Source: Symsagittifera roscoffensis (Eukaryota; Xenacoelomorpha; Acoela; Convolutidae). Taken from it: DNA of 64,000 nt. Positions 41,582 through 50,959 of this stretch are shown here, one piece after another. A program made the translations under genes and the position numbers. Each line of letters starts with the position of its first letter. Positions within the stretch are counted from its first letter, which is position 1. The stretch spans positions 11,245,579 through 11,309,578 of the forward strand of contig NC_087065.1 of the NCBI RefSeq assembly GCF_963678635.1, read 5' to 3'. Below the pieces are notes generated by a model. That model searched no databases, was not told where the DNA came from, and was given only the letters and a program-made list of their open reading frames with translations.

Positions 41582-41809
41582 ATGCGCTGCTCACCTCGCT
41601 TCAGCCTTGTGACATCGGGCTTAGACTCCAATTTTATAAGTTATTCTTTATGCACTGTGGCGAGTACTATCATGGGAAGTGTATTCAATTTTTATTACGT
41701 CTACTTTTTTCTTGACGTATACAAGGTTTCGCATTCCTGCTTCCAATTTTCCCAGATGATGTTTCTAGTCTGGAATGCAATCAACGATCCGCTGTTCGGA
41801 TGGATTCAG
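41582..41809 (+). CDS. MFSD13A/TMEM180-like transporter, first coding exon
   Basis: Reads MRCSPRFSLVTSGLDSNF, then a membrane segment (SYSLCTVASTIMGSVFNFYYVYFF), a loop, and MMFLVWNAINDPLFGWIQ, ending at a GT (GTGAGT at 41810). The WNxxNDPLFGW motif and its place after the first membrane helix match TMEM180, a major-facilitator-like multi-pass protein. 76 codons, phase 0 at the donor. Later exons are not found in the window; the Polinton sits downstream, so it may lie in this gene's intron. An acceptor-like TTTTATTTAAG ends at 41562, 19 bp before the ATG. Confidence 0.7.
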
Positions 41810-41922
41810 GTGAGTAAAATACGAGAAAAGCGAGTCTTAGTTGCTACTACTGTTTGCATTGCTGTTGAAATAAGTTTTTTTCTCTAAAATTAACAGGTAA
41901 ATTTGCAGCCTAAACGGTTAAT

Positions 41923-42298
41923 GGGTGATGTCCCATTTGTACCAACGTTCATTTGTAACAAAATGAAAAATCGGTCCCATTTGTACCAAAATTATTCAAC
42001 TCGTTCTCTGATTGGTCGAATTTGAGCCAACGAAATATTACATTAATTTTCTACTGTTCAAACAGAAGAAAACTAAGCAGCAGAGTAGTGACCGCCGCAG
42101 TCGCGCCAACGTGTTGCGAGCTTGCCATTAGAGGGTAGGACTCTAAACGAAAATTAGAGCCGACCTTAAACCAAGAGCTTACAATAGTCGGCTCACTAGT
42201 CTTTGGCCAACTGAATATTTTTGGTACTAATGCGATTGATTTTTTATTTTGGCACAAATGGGACTGATTTATCATTTTGGTACTTGTGAATACCCACC
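41923..42298. mobile_element. hAT-like MITE, copy 2, opposite orientation
   Basis: Same family as 40715-41136 but inverted. It is flanked by CGGTTAAT (41915-41922) and CGGTTCAT (42299-42306), a decayed 8-bp duplication (7 of 8 match). It lies in the intron just after the MFSD13A-like exon. Confidence 0.75.
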
Positions 42299-42700
42299 CG
42301 GTTCATGCCAGAACCTCGTTTGGTGAATGACGAAATAGGAGATAAAATAATAATTGTTTCACAGCTAGTTTGCCCTCGAAAAAAAACACCTTAATTACAA
42401 AATGATAGCTAATAACTATATTCAAGTGTAAGTTGTGCAAAATGAGTTTATTATTTTTAAACAGAATATAAGGATGTGATTAGAACAAATACTCGCAATT
42501 AAAATAAGTTTGAATTGTTTCCATGAAACTTTTCCATAGGTTGACATAGATGGATCTTCACTAAAATAGACAAAAAATGATTCTTAAGTTCAAATTTCAA
42601 TGCTATATAAGTTAAGCTGCTTATGTTAATAAGATGAGAAGTTGAACTTTCTTCAGTCATCGCATGTTTTAATTGCCCATCTCTTTCAATTAATTTTATT

Positions 42701-43156
42701 AAGAGTAATGAACGTAGTGAAGACTCTTATATAGGTCGTGGTGATTTTTTTGTTTTTTTTTTGGAGAAAGTCTTAAAAAACTAATAACTAAAGATGTGCA
42801 TCCATACGTATTAATGAATTTATGAATGCCTTATATATACATACATATATATGTATAAATATGCACTTTTTGAGCTCATTTGAAAAGTTACGTAAATAGC
42901 ACTCTCCAAAAAAGAACGTGGAAATGGCGCGAAAAAAGAAAAAACGTGATTAATTTCTATTTTCGAAAGTAGTTAACTTTTTAAGATTTCCAGCTGAATA
43001 ACAGCTTTAGCTAGTGATCCAGTTTTTCAAGCTGAGTTAATGTTATCAAAAAAGCGCCAATCATAATAAATTGTTCTAGAATTTCCAAAAGTTTTAAGGG
43101 CGTCTATTTTTTTATTCAAAAGTTTTTTTTTCTGTTTACTTGCGTTCATTACTCTT
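42701..43156 (+). mobile_element. MITE-like repeat family 'AGAGT', copy 3
   Basis: Begins AAGAGTAATGAACGTAG and ends GCGTTCATTACTCTT, giving perfect 13-bp inverted ends. Internal blocks AACGTGATTAATTTCTATTTTCGAAAG and GCGCCAATCAT match copies 1 and 2. Confidence 0.7.
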
Positions 43157-43209
43157 TCCCAACTGTCAGTTGGCTGTGTTTAGATTCGTTGTTATACAGC
43201 TTAAATTTA

Positions 43210-43890
43210 TTGCGGGGTAGTATAAATGGCTTAAAACTAAAATGTTCTTTAATACTATACGAGTTTTGATTGTCAGCGGATTCTTTAACGATTGTTAAGT
43301 TTTGATTGCGCACGCCATTTTTTTCAAAGACTTTTGACTCTCACTTGAAAGTAAGAAACTGATAGAGAGTTACTCCTAAATATTTCACTGGTTTTTTTCT
43401 TATTTTAATATCGTCTAGTATAATGCTAATTTTTGGATCGTGCTTTTTTGATGTTTTAAACAGAATACGGTTAATTCAGTTTTGTTTGTATTGAGTTTAA
43501 AAAAGTGTCCTGTAAAATAAAGCGACAATTTTTAACAAGAGTCCCATAATCCTGTAATAGCTGTAAAGTTTTTCAACGTTGGTGTTATTGTAGAAATAAT
43601 TTTATCGTCTGACTATTGCACCACTTTGTACATTTCCGCTAGATGTTCCTTCAAGTAATTTTTGTACAGGTTAAAAATCAAAGGTACCAAAATTATACCT
43701 TGCTGTACAACTTGGTGTAGTCAGATGACATAGCTTTCTGATTTAGTTACATCGGTTTTTTGTTGTTGCCTGTTGCTTTTAAAACTATTAATCATTTCTT
43801 TTGCTGTTTTAGAGAATCCTATTATGTTTCAATTCAGTCTTCAAATGTTCATGATTAAAATCATTGAACGCTGGTTATTAGATGATAGAC
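43210..43890 (-). pseudogene. Decayed LINE reverse transcriptase
   Basis: The minus strand still reads, through stops and frame changes, a FNDFNHEHLKTEL block (the AFD-type palm motif), then QQGIILVPLIFNLYKNYL (the QGSxLGPLLFxLY motif) and an SDD where YADD is expected, then KLNTNKTELTVF. This order is diagnostic of LINE reverse transcriptase. It lies directly left of the Polinton insertion. Confidence 0.65.
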
Positions 43891-44027
43891 TTCCATTGTT
43901 TTGTTTGCTTTTTCAAAAAATTTTCAAAAAGTTTTAGTTAGTGTGTCTGAAATGGAGATTGGTTTTTAATTCTCTGCCCTTTCTGGGTTATCTTTTTTGT
44001 TTTTGTAACCATAGCTTTTTAAGGTTA

Positions 44028-44033
44028 GATGGT
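44028..44033. repeat. Polinton target-site duplication, left (GATGGT)
   Basis: Identical to 62074-62079. Six bases is the length made by Polinton integrases. Confidence 0.95.
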
Positions 44034-44300
44034 AGTAGTATGCATATAGTGCGTTAGGATCGGGGGGGGGGGGGGGGGTTGTCATACATGGATGACCATT
44101 AGGTATAAATCATAATGGTCACCATGTATTAAATGATAAGCAATGGTCACCATGTAATAATCCTAATTGTTACCATGTATAATTTTATACCTAATGGTCA
44201 CTATATAATAATCCTAATTGTCACCATGTATAATTTTATACCTAATAGTCCTCATGTAAAACTTCGGTATATTATTGAGTATTCCCACTGAACGTTGTGG
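44034..44300 (+). repeat. Polinton left terminal inverted repeat (267 bp)
   Basis: Pairs with 61860-62073. It contains a run of 17 G (44062-44078) and short repeats of TAATGGTCACCATGTA. It is ~52 bp longer than the right end because it carries one extra CCATGTATAATTTTATACC unit. Confidence 0.95.
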
Positions 44301-45198
44301 AAACGGGAATGGAATTAGGTTTTGGTCGGTGCATGTTTTCCCTTCTAAAGTTTGGGGGTATTGGTTTGTTTACATGTAAAATGACGTTATATACCTATTA
44401 TATGCGACCAAACTATATGGCATATAGGAAAGCACAAGATTTTGGCAGCGTAGCTTAACTGTTGGCTGCGGTGAACGATTTCCTTCAAAAATGCATGTTT
44501 TATTGCTGAATCTCGAAGAAATGAAAATTCGTCAAGTGCGGCGGCCGCCACCTCTATTTAGGCAAAAATTAATAATCAATTTGACCAAAATAAGAATGAA
44601 AAATTACTTTAAGCCAAATGAAGCTAAAAAATAAGGAAAAATTCTAAACACTGAAAACTCTAAAAAAATGAAATTGGCTTGAAAATTTCGACATTTCCAT
44701 TTTCCGTGTCTACAGGAGACTAAAAAAACGTCTGAAATCTATGACAAAAGCTTTGATTTTATAGAAAGATTGAAAGAGCTAAAAGGTTGAAGTGGCTAAA
44801 GATCTTGAAAAACGAGAACACTGATGAAAGCCAAAAGTGCCCATTAATTTTGCTGCAACCATTTCTAAGACTTGTACCTAACTTGTTACTATAAAATTGA
44901 AGTGGAACAAAATTTCTTGGGGTCCGAGTAGAGGAAAACGCATGGCGCTCGACTCTCAGCCGAAAGGCGGCGTTTCGAAACCCGTCCGGAAATTGTACTG
45001 AAAGGAGGCAACAGTTGCTGGTATGGTGATATCCCCCCATAGATCGATTTTGTACTTTTTTTCTCACTTTGATAAAAAGCTTAACTTCTCGAATTACTGC
45101 TATTCAGTTAACAATTGGGTAAAATTTCAATTACTAAAAGAATGTATTGTTCAAAATTAAATTGTAAAATGTATAAATCAACTATATTAAATGGTTAG
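44301..45198. other. Non-coding left arm of the Polinton
   Basis: No gene recognised. Near 44938-45000 the sequence GGCGCTCGACTCTCAGCC and CGTTTCGAAACCC recalls an anticodon arm and T-loop of a tRNA, without a full cloverleaf. Confidence 0.3.
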
Positions 45199-45645
45199 TT
45201 AATGGGTAAGCATGTGAGTTAGGAAACGTTTCAAAACATGATCAGTTATGTAAACAAAATCAGAAGCATCACCATTAAAGTTTTTATCAAAAATCAAATG
45301 TGCAATATAAATACAAAAAGAACCGCACATGGTAGAGTTTGAGTCTTGCATGGGAAAGTTTGTCATCAATTCAGTCACCTGATGAAAATTCTCGTTCAAT
45401 CGTTTATACAGATTGGTGTACTGCCAAAGAGGAAGACCGAGAGGATCAGCGAAGTATAAAACATTTCTTCTGTTGCATATCACAATCCAATGTGTCCCCG
45501 GAGAATCTGATTTTGAAGTGTTCACAATCATAAAGATATTGTTTGGGATGTGGGGTGGAAAATTGTCGGCTGCAAATACTCCAAAAAACTTATATTTCAG
45601 ATGTTTACAATTCTGAATGAGGTCCTGCAACTGGGTTTCATCCAT
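45199..45645 (-). CDS. Polinton cysteine protease (adenain/Ulp1-like)
   Basis: 148 residues from ATG at 45645, which lies three bases after the capsid-gene stop. The catalytic residues stand in the expected order: His in GTHWIVI (about residue 50), Asp in LYFADPLGLP, Gln in FPMQDSNS and Cys in MCGSFCIY. The size and C-terminal helices match Polinton and adenovirus maturation proteases, which cut capsid precursors. A longer start (45729) would overlap the capsid gene and adds no conserved sequence. The catalytic set is complete, so the protein may be active. Confidence 0.92.
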   Translation of the reverse strand: MDETQLQDLIQNCKHLKYKFFGVFAADNFPPHIPNNIFMIVNTSKSDSPGTHWIVICNRRNVLYFADPLGLPLWQYTNLYKRLNENFHQVTELMTNFPMQDSNSTMCGSFCIYIAHLIFDKNFNGDASDFVYITDHVLKRFLTHMLTH

Positions 45646-45647
45646 TT

Positions 45648-46742
45648 TCAGACTATCGAAATGGGAAGGACGTTCTTTGTAACTTTGCGGTCGGAGGTAA
45701 TAAATACATTGGATGAGCGTATACCCCAAACAAAAATTTCCAGGTTTGCTGTCAAAGCGTTTGAGAATTGAAGATCGAGTGAAACTGAGCAGTTAGTAAG
45801 TTCTGGATGCAAGAAGTCATGAGCTGCCTGCTGTGTGCTAGTGAGATCAAAACACATAATAAAGTGCTGTTGGTAGTTATCCAGAGTGATTCCCAGCCCG
45901 CAGTGCAACAAACCCAGCGCTGATAGTGTGTTGAAGAAGAGACGTTTATGATCTTGTGTACTGATTGGTGTACTTGCTATTGGTAAACCATTTCGTCTCA
46001 AAGTAACTTGCTCCAATCCAAATTTTTGATAATGAAAAGGATTCGTTCGGTTTGTTCCTAGAAATGCATTATTTGTGTTCAATGCTATGATAATTTGTCT
46101 CACCGGTTCACGAGCAAAAATATCTTCCTGTTGCCAGCTGCGCTGACCAGCTGTTGCAAGAAATGTTTTTGTAATTTCTTCTTGATATGGGTAGTTCGCA
46201 GGAGTTTTGAGCAAAGTTGATTCAATGGCAGAGAGCACATGGTCAGTCACAGTCATTTTTCTAACATATAGGTTCGCTTCGAGTATTTGCAGCTTGTAAT
46301 GCTTGGCAGCATCTTCCGATATAATGAGAAAGTCTTCATGAGAACGTCTGTAGGAAAGTCTGAGGGTAACACCGCTCAACAAATGCTTGTCACATGTGAA
46401 AAAATCAACTCCAGCGGGTCCATAGAACCAAATTTCCCTCGATTCACGGACCAGTTCTCGTTGAGATGTGAAATCAGCTGCATCTATTGCAGCGGGATTG
46501 TTTTCAAAACGATATCCCTGACACTTAAGTCATGAGTCCGTGGCTCTTTGCTGTTAGAAAATTCTGTTCCAATAAAGCTTTTATGCGCAAAATTACTATT
46601 GGCATTTGAGATTTTGAGTCCATTAGCAGAGAGGGTACAGTCAGAGCAAAGGGAATACAGGGAGTTGTTTACGAGAAACGGTGAATCAGATACAGTAGGA
46701 TCAGTGTTGTCGTATCGCAGATCAGCTCCATTTGTAGCCTAA
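45648..46742 (-). pseudogene. Polinton major capsid protein (double jelly-roll), N-truncated and frameshifted
   Basis: 45648-46525 is open and covers the second jelly-roll half (FTCDKHLLSGVTLRLSYRRS, ATAGQRSWQQEDIFAREPV, NAFLGTNRTNPFHYQKFG, HPELTNCSVSLDLQFS). Upstream, 46500-46742 encodes part of the first half (NNSLYSLCSDCTLSANG, KSFIGTEFSNSKEP) in a different frame; a one-base shift near 46530 separates them. Roughly the first 100 residues expected for this family are missing: the frame abuts the minor-capsid frame at 46740. The protein builds hexagonal capsomers in Polinton-like viruses. This copy cannot make it whole. Confidence 0.85.
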
Positions 46743-47477
46743 ATTAGTGAAGTTTTTTCGATGATTAGGTTCAATGCTGCAGGCACTACCGTTTTTGATG
46801 CGTCTATTTGAATCAATGACGCGTAACAATGGGGCCTTTGCATCATCAACAGTTTGGTATTGAATAATGTCAATATAGACAAAAATTAGACTTGTCCCAC
46901 TTGATAAGTCATATAGGAAATGAGATTCGTACAGTTCGTTTCCCTCATAAGATGCATCGAAGGAGGGTATCATTTTGTAACCAATGTGATATTCACCGTT
47001 CTCATCAAGCTTTGTATTGTAGCCTAACAGACTGGGTATTTGGGGACTTGGGAATGAGATTCCTTCATTTGCGTTCATCCAAATGCTCATGCTATTCGTG
47101 ATTTCTTGAGGTCTCGCATCGAAATGAATTTTGTCTTTGAGTTTTGTTTTTATCTCATTAATCAATTGTTCTATAAAAGTGTACTCTCCTGATTTGATAA
47201 AAAGTTTTTCGCCATAGTAAGGTCTGGAAATTGTATTCCGATTGCCAGCGATGGATTTACTTGCTACTACTTCGGATGCTCTGAAGTACGTAAATTCCTC
47301 ATCAGTAACATTGTTTAATTTTGTGGGGAAAATTATTTCTGAGAGAGCAACTCTCCAATCTCCGTCTAAAGCTATTTCTTCTTTACAAAAATTTCTAAAA
47401 CTGGCCAAAGTGTTGTCTGGGAAATAATCCATTGATGCTGTTGAAATCAAATGTACAGTAAACTCATCACTGCCCAT
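46722..47477 (-). pseudogene. Polinton minor capsid (penton-like) protein, C-truncated
   Basis: 251 codons from ATG at 47477, which overlaps the integrase stop by 11 bases. The N-terminus (STASMDYFPDNTLASFRNF, then WRVALSEIIFP) is the conserved opening of the Polinton single jelly-roll penton protein. The Asp/Tyr-rich middle and VYIDIIQYQTVDDAKAPLLR also fit. The last ~15 residues run into major-capsid sequence. Family members usually continue further, so the 3' end of this gene and the 5' end of the next were probably lost in one deletion. Confidence 0.75.
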
Positions 47478-48474
47478 TTTCGTTATAATCAGCTTTGTTT
47501 CCAATTAAACTAAGTTCTTTTTCATAAAATTTTCCGCTGATTTCTTCCTTTTCCGCATCAATGAGACTGTATGTTGGAGGGTTTACAGTAGGAATGGCAA
47601 CTATTTCAAAAACTTCGTCTGTAAAAATCTGCTTGTAACCTTTTCTAAAAGGCAAGACAGTCTTCGCTATTCGCACATAGTCACCAACATAAAATTTTGG
47701 TTTCTGTACCAACTTCGATGAACTGTTTGCAATTAATGAAACTAAAGCAGGTACATGTTTTCTTGTGACCTTGTTTGGAGCCAATTTTGTTACTCTATTA
47801 ACGCGTGAGTTAATCGTTTGAACAAAACTTTGTAATTTTTCAATATAACTGTAAGTCCATTCAAACTCCAAGTATTTGTACATAATACTTTTCAGCGATC
47901 GAATGTTTCTTTCGGCAAACGCAGATTTTTTTTCACTGTGAGTATTGTATTTGATGATTTCTCGTTTAGTACATAACTTTTCGAACTCTCCTTTAAACTC
48001 GGTGCCTTTGTCAACCCAAACTTTTTTTGGTTGTTTTGTTTTGATCATTTTTTTGAAAGCTTCGGTTGTTTCCTTAGCATATTTGGTCTTCAGGGGTTCC
48101 ACTCGTAAGTAGCGAGAGAGACAATCGACAGCAACTAACAAATATCGTACCCCTCGGTTATATTTAGCCAATTTATCAACATAAGCCAAGTCAAGAGACC
48201 AAATTTCGTTGATATCGTTAACAATCACTTTTAGCCGAGGATATGTTTTACGAAACAATCCATACTTTGTATGTGATGATTGAGATCTCAGAAATTTTTT
48301 AACTTTTTTTGGTGAGAGTTGACTACCATTTGTTAAATTTTTAACGCTACCAAATGCAGCTGGACCTTTCGTGTAGAGTAATTTGAGTTTCTTTTCTTCA
48401 CTGATAGTAGGATTTCCATTCTTTTGTTGACGTCGTCGCAGACGATTCTTTACTGCTTTCATAGTTTTTATCAT
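47467..48474 (-). CDS. Polinton retroviral-like integrase
   Basis: 335 residues from the ATG at 48474; the frame is open further (to 48690), but that part overlaps a better-looking gene in another frame. The N-terminal helical domain (KGPAAFGSVKNL, SPKKVKKFLRSQ) is followed by the DDE core: Asp in EIWSLDLAYVD, Asp in VWVDKGTEF and Glu in SAFAERNIRSLK, all present. The C-terminal SH3-like strands (KFYVGDYVRIAKTVLPFRKGY) follow. It would insert the element and make the 6-bp duplication seen here. It appears intact. Confidence 0.93.
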   Translation of the reverse strand: MIKTMKAVKNRLRRRQQKNGNPTISEEKKLKLLYTKGPAAFGSVKNLTNGSQLSPKKVKKFLRSQSSHTKYGLFRKTYPRLKVIVNDINEIWSLDLAYVDKLAKYNRGVRYLLVAVDCLSRYLRVEPLKTKYAKETTEAFKKMIKTKQPKKVWVDKGTEFKGEFEKLCTKREIIKYNTHSEKKSAFAERNIRSLKSIMYKYLEFEWTYSYIEKLQSFVQTINSRVNRVTKLAPNKVTRKHVPALVSLIANSSSKLVQKPKFYVGDYVRIAKTVLPFRKGYKQIFTDEVFEIVAIPTVNPPTYSLIDAEKEEISGKFYEKELSLIGNKADYNENGQ

Positions 48475-49333
48475 CGTCGTCGTTGGTGGTGGGGAAAAAT
48501 TCTTTTTTCTGGGTTTTTCTTTTGTCGGATTGCTTGGTTTTGGGTTTGAGAGTTGTCGATCGAGTCTTCGAAGAGGAGGGTTTAGATCTCTTCGAGTACT
48601 CAGTTGTCGGGTTGTCGTCGGAGACGAAGGAGGAAGAAGTTGAGGGCTTAGCTGCTTCGCTCTTAAGCGAGCGGAGAATCTGTTTGGCATAAGTGTTGGA
48701 CACTAAGCTAGGATCAAGATTCAGTTCTTTCAAAATTTGTGGATAAAAAACACCCGCAAGTTTTTTTGTGTTTTGCTGTGTATCGTACAAAAAAGATTCA
48801 ATTTTAACGAGTGTTGGTTTTCCTTGAATTAAAACATATCCGTCAACGTCTAAAGTCAAGGATTCAACTTTGAACAACTGCTTTAGCACGATGTTTGCCC
48901 TTTCCAATTTATTAGCTTCCAATAGCTCTTGAATGGATTCCATAACCTTTCGAAACACTTCAGCGGTTTTTCCATTACTTTTTTCATCGTTTTTTTCTGT
49001 TCTCTTTGAGCTTGTTTGCTGCAGTGAATTGTATGATTCAAAATTTTTTTCTGCTTCATCATCACCATCATCACTGAAATTAGTAAGTGCAGATAAATTT
49101 CTTTTTCGAAGATTTGGTACTACATTATTAGGGGTTAAAGGAATAGGAGATGTTGGGTTTATTGGTGGTGGAGAGTCACGGCTGATATTTCGTTCTCGAA
49201 ATCGTTGTATGTAATTGAGTTGAGATGATTTGTCGTTAATTAATGGATTATGAAGGATTTGAGATTGTGGTGCAGTTTTTTCATCTGGAGCATATGTTTT
49301 TCGAGGAATGAGGATGAATTCTTCAGCATACAT
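48398..49333 (-). CDS. Polinton protein of unknown function, 311 residues
   Basis: Starts at MYAEEFILIPRKTY. The middle is helical (FRKVMESIQELLEANKLERANIVLKQL) and has a compact VDGYVLIQGKPTLVKIESFLYD segment. The last ~90 residues are Ser/Thr/Lys-rich and disordered. It sits between the small protein at 49352 and integrase, a place where many Polintons carry a conserved structural protein. It overlaps the integrase start by about 77 bases. I know no function for it. Confidence 0.7.
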   Translation of the reverse strand: MYAEEFILIPRKTYAPDEKTAPQSQILHNPLINDKSSQLNYIQRFRERNISRDSPPPINPTSPIPLTPNNVVPNLRKRNLSALTNFSDDGDDEAEKNFESYNSLQQTSSKRTEKNDEKSNGKTAEVFRKVMESIQELLEANKLERANIVLKQLFKVESLTLDVDGYVLIQGKPTLVKIESFLYDTQQNTKKLAGVFYPQILKELNLDPSLVSNTYAKQILRSLKSEAAKPSTSSSFVSDDNPTTEYSKRSKPSSSKTRSTTLKPKTKQSDKRKTQKKEFFPTTNDDDDKNYESSKESSATTSTKEWKSYYQ

Positions 49334-49351
49334 GCCTGAGGTTCTAGTTTT

Positions 49352-49600
49352 TCAGGTAAATGTAACACGATCTCCGATTGATTTAACCAGTGAAATATTG
49401 TTTGCCAAAACTTTTCGTTTTTCTCGGATACTAAACTTAGGGTCAACAATTTTTCCAAATGGTATTTTCTTACTCTCGATGAAACTTTTGTTAGCTGGAA
49501 CATATCCCAGAAAAACATTCACAAAACAATCGCAAAGAAATCTAATAAAATTTGAATCAGCTCCTGTCAAAATTGATCTACAATGGCGACTATTCAGCAT
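49352..49600 (-). CDS. Small basic Polinton protein, 82 residues
   Basis: ATG at 49600 overlaps the ATPase stop by 11 bases, the same overlap as at two other junctions. The sequence LNSRHCRSILTGADSNFIRFLCDCFVNVFLGYVP then a Lys/Arg-rich half resembles the small helical protein often found beside Polinton and adintovirus capsid genes. Function unknown. Confidence 0.6.
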   Translation of the reverse strand: MLNSRHCRSILTGADSNFIRFLCDCFVNVFLGYVPANKSFIESKKIPFGKIVDPKFSIREKRKVLANNISLVKSIGDRVTFT

Positions 49601-50282
49601 TTGCTTCAATATACATAATTCTTTCTCTTTCATTTTCAAGAGATGTGATAACTGCTTTTGAGGATGGTAAATAGAAAATGGTTGGTGATGGTGGAACTAT
49701 GTTTGACGAATAACGAAGACATTCTGAAGTTTTGGGATCCAAGTCTATCAACAGATGACCGAAATCTTTTTTCGTTGCCAACTGATACGCATGACGGAGG
49801 AATTTTGCATTATTCAACTGTCTGCCTAAATAATCAATTTGTTGAATGTCTCGAGGTGATTTGAACAAAATCAAGTGAGTTGTATTCAAATCTATTGTAC
49901 GTGATTGCTTACTTTGCTGAAATAAATTGTGCTTGACATAAATAACATGAACATTTTTATGTCGGCCTGCTGTAGCTAATTTAACAAAATCTTTTTCATT
50001 AAAAATTTCTTCACAGGTATCATCAAAGACAATCATACAATCCCGTAAGTTATTAACAATTTCAAAGCTGGACAATTTTATAAATTCAATATCAAATTTG
50101 TTGTGAGAAACAAAGGAACGGTATTTGGGTTGATCGTGAAGATAAAAATAAAATATCTTGTTATATGATGGATAGAATGTACCTTTGAGAAACATTTGAA
50201 AAATTAAATCAGTTTTGCCAGATCCCGAGGGACCTGAAACGGACATAAACAGACGATCTTTTGTTGAAATGATCTTATTCAT
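49590..50282 (-). CDS. Polinton genome-packaging ATPase (FtsK/HerA, A32-like)
   Basis: 230 residues from the ATG at 50282, just past the stop of the membrane protein. Walker A is GPSGSGKT (residues ~17-24), Walker B is DCMIVFDDTCEE, and a later polar residue set (VIYVKHNLFQQ, HLILFKS) matches the sensor strands of A32-type ATPases. This enzyme pumps DNA into preformed capsids. All motifs are intact. Confidence 0.92.
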   Translation of the reverse strand: MNKIISTKDRLFMSVSGPSGSGKTDLIFQMFLKGTFYPSYNKIFYFYLHDQPKYRSFVSHNKFDIEFIKLSSFEIVNNLRDCMIVFDDTCEEIFNEKDFVKLATAGRHKNVHVIYVKHNLFQQSKQSRTIDLNTTHLILFKSPRDIQQIDYLGRQLNNAKFLRHAYQLATKKDFGHLLIDLDPKTSECLRYSSNIVPPSPTIFYLPSSKAVITSLENERERIMYIEANAE

Positions 50283-50284
50283 TA

Positions 50285-50575
50285 TTATAACTTGGGATTG
50301 GGTAACATGTAACCAACTGTACTGGATAGTATTGAAAGCCAAATGGCAGTCTCGTCACAACTAAGATTGTAAAAAGACAATTTTGAAATAGATAAAGAGA
50401 GCAAAATGAAAATGAAACAGACTTGTGTGAAAAAGACAACTTCTGCAGACGGAAGAGAAACAGAATTACAAAATTTCCAAGATCTGTTTTCGTGAGATAA
50501 AGACTGTTCGGCACCACCAATGTCTACAAAGTCGCAATCATTGTTCTCAACAGTGGTGGTTTCTTCAATTTCCAT
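50285..50575 (-). CDS. Small membrane protein of the Polinton, 96 residues
   Basis: The N-terminal 40 residues are acidic and polar, followed by two hydrophobic stretches (VVFFTQVCFIFILLSLSI and AIWLSILSSTVGYML) and a PNPKL end. ATG at 50575 overlaps the upstream stop by 11 bases. Probably a membrane or inner-virion protein; its role is not known. Confidence 0.6.
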   Translation of the reverse strand: MEIEETTTVENNDCDFVDIGGAEQSLSHENRSWKFCNSVSLPSAEVVFFTQVCFIFILLSLSISKLSFYNLSCDETAIWLSILSSTVGYMLPNPKL

Positions 50576-50861
50576 GTTTACTGGAAGTCTTTTTTTGCTT
50601 ATTTGTATCAAGGTTGATAGTTAGAACTGCATACCAATCGCCTTTTTTTCTCTCTGATCTATTGCCGTTTGGTTTGTATTTTATTATATATCTTGCGATG
50701 TTTTTGTCTGTCAGAAGTATCCGAACAATTTTTTCTACGTTTCCGGTACTGATTTCGTCTAATAACTCTTTTGGTAAATTCTCACCTGTTAAACTCACAT
50801 TTTGTGTGTTTTCTTTTGGCAAAAATATTTTTTTGAAATTTTGAATTTTCAAACACGACAT
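50565..50861 (-). CDS. Small Polinton protein, paralogue 1 (98 residues)
   Basis: Residues 26-65 (LPKELLDEISTGNVEKIVRI, then IARYIIKYKPNGN) align with LPAELKELVKTDNVEEIHLV and AAHFVVKFKSNCN of the next gene upstream. Mixed alpha/beta pattern, lysine-rich ends. No known domain. Confidence 0.6.
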   Translation of the reverse strand: MSCLKIQNFKKIFLPKENTQNVSLTGENLPKELLDEISTGNVEKIVRILLTDKNIARYIIKYKPNGNRSERKKGDWYAVLTINLDTNKQKKTSSKHGN

Positions 50862-50959
50862 GTTAGCAACTAGTAATCACACAAGATCAAAAGAAAATGA
50901 AGACAATCAATAAATATATTTATTATGATTCACAAAACTTGGTATATGTATGTGATTCG

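Noticed and set aside
44938-45005. tRNA-like stretch in the Polinton left arm
   Set aside because: T-loop-like TTCGAAACC and an anticodon-like arm are visible, but acceptor and D-arm pairing do not form; not enough for a tRNA call.
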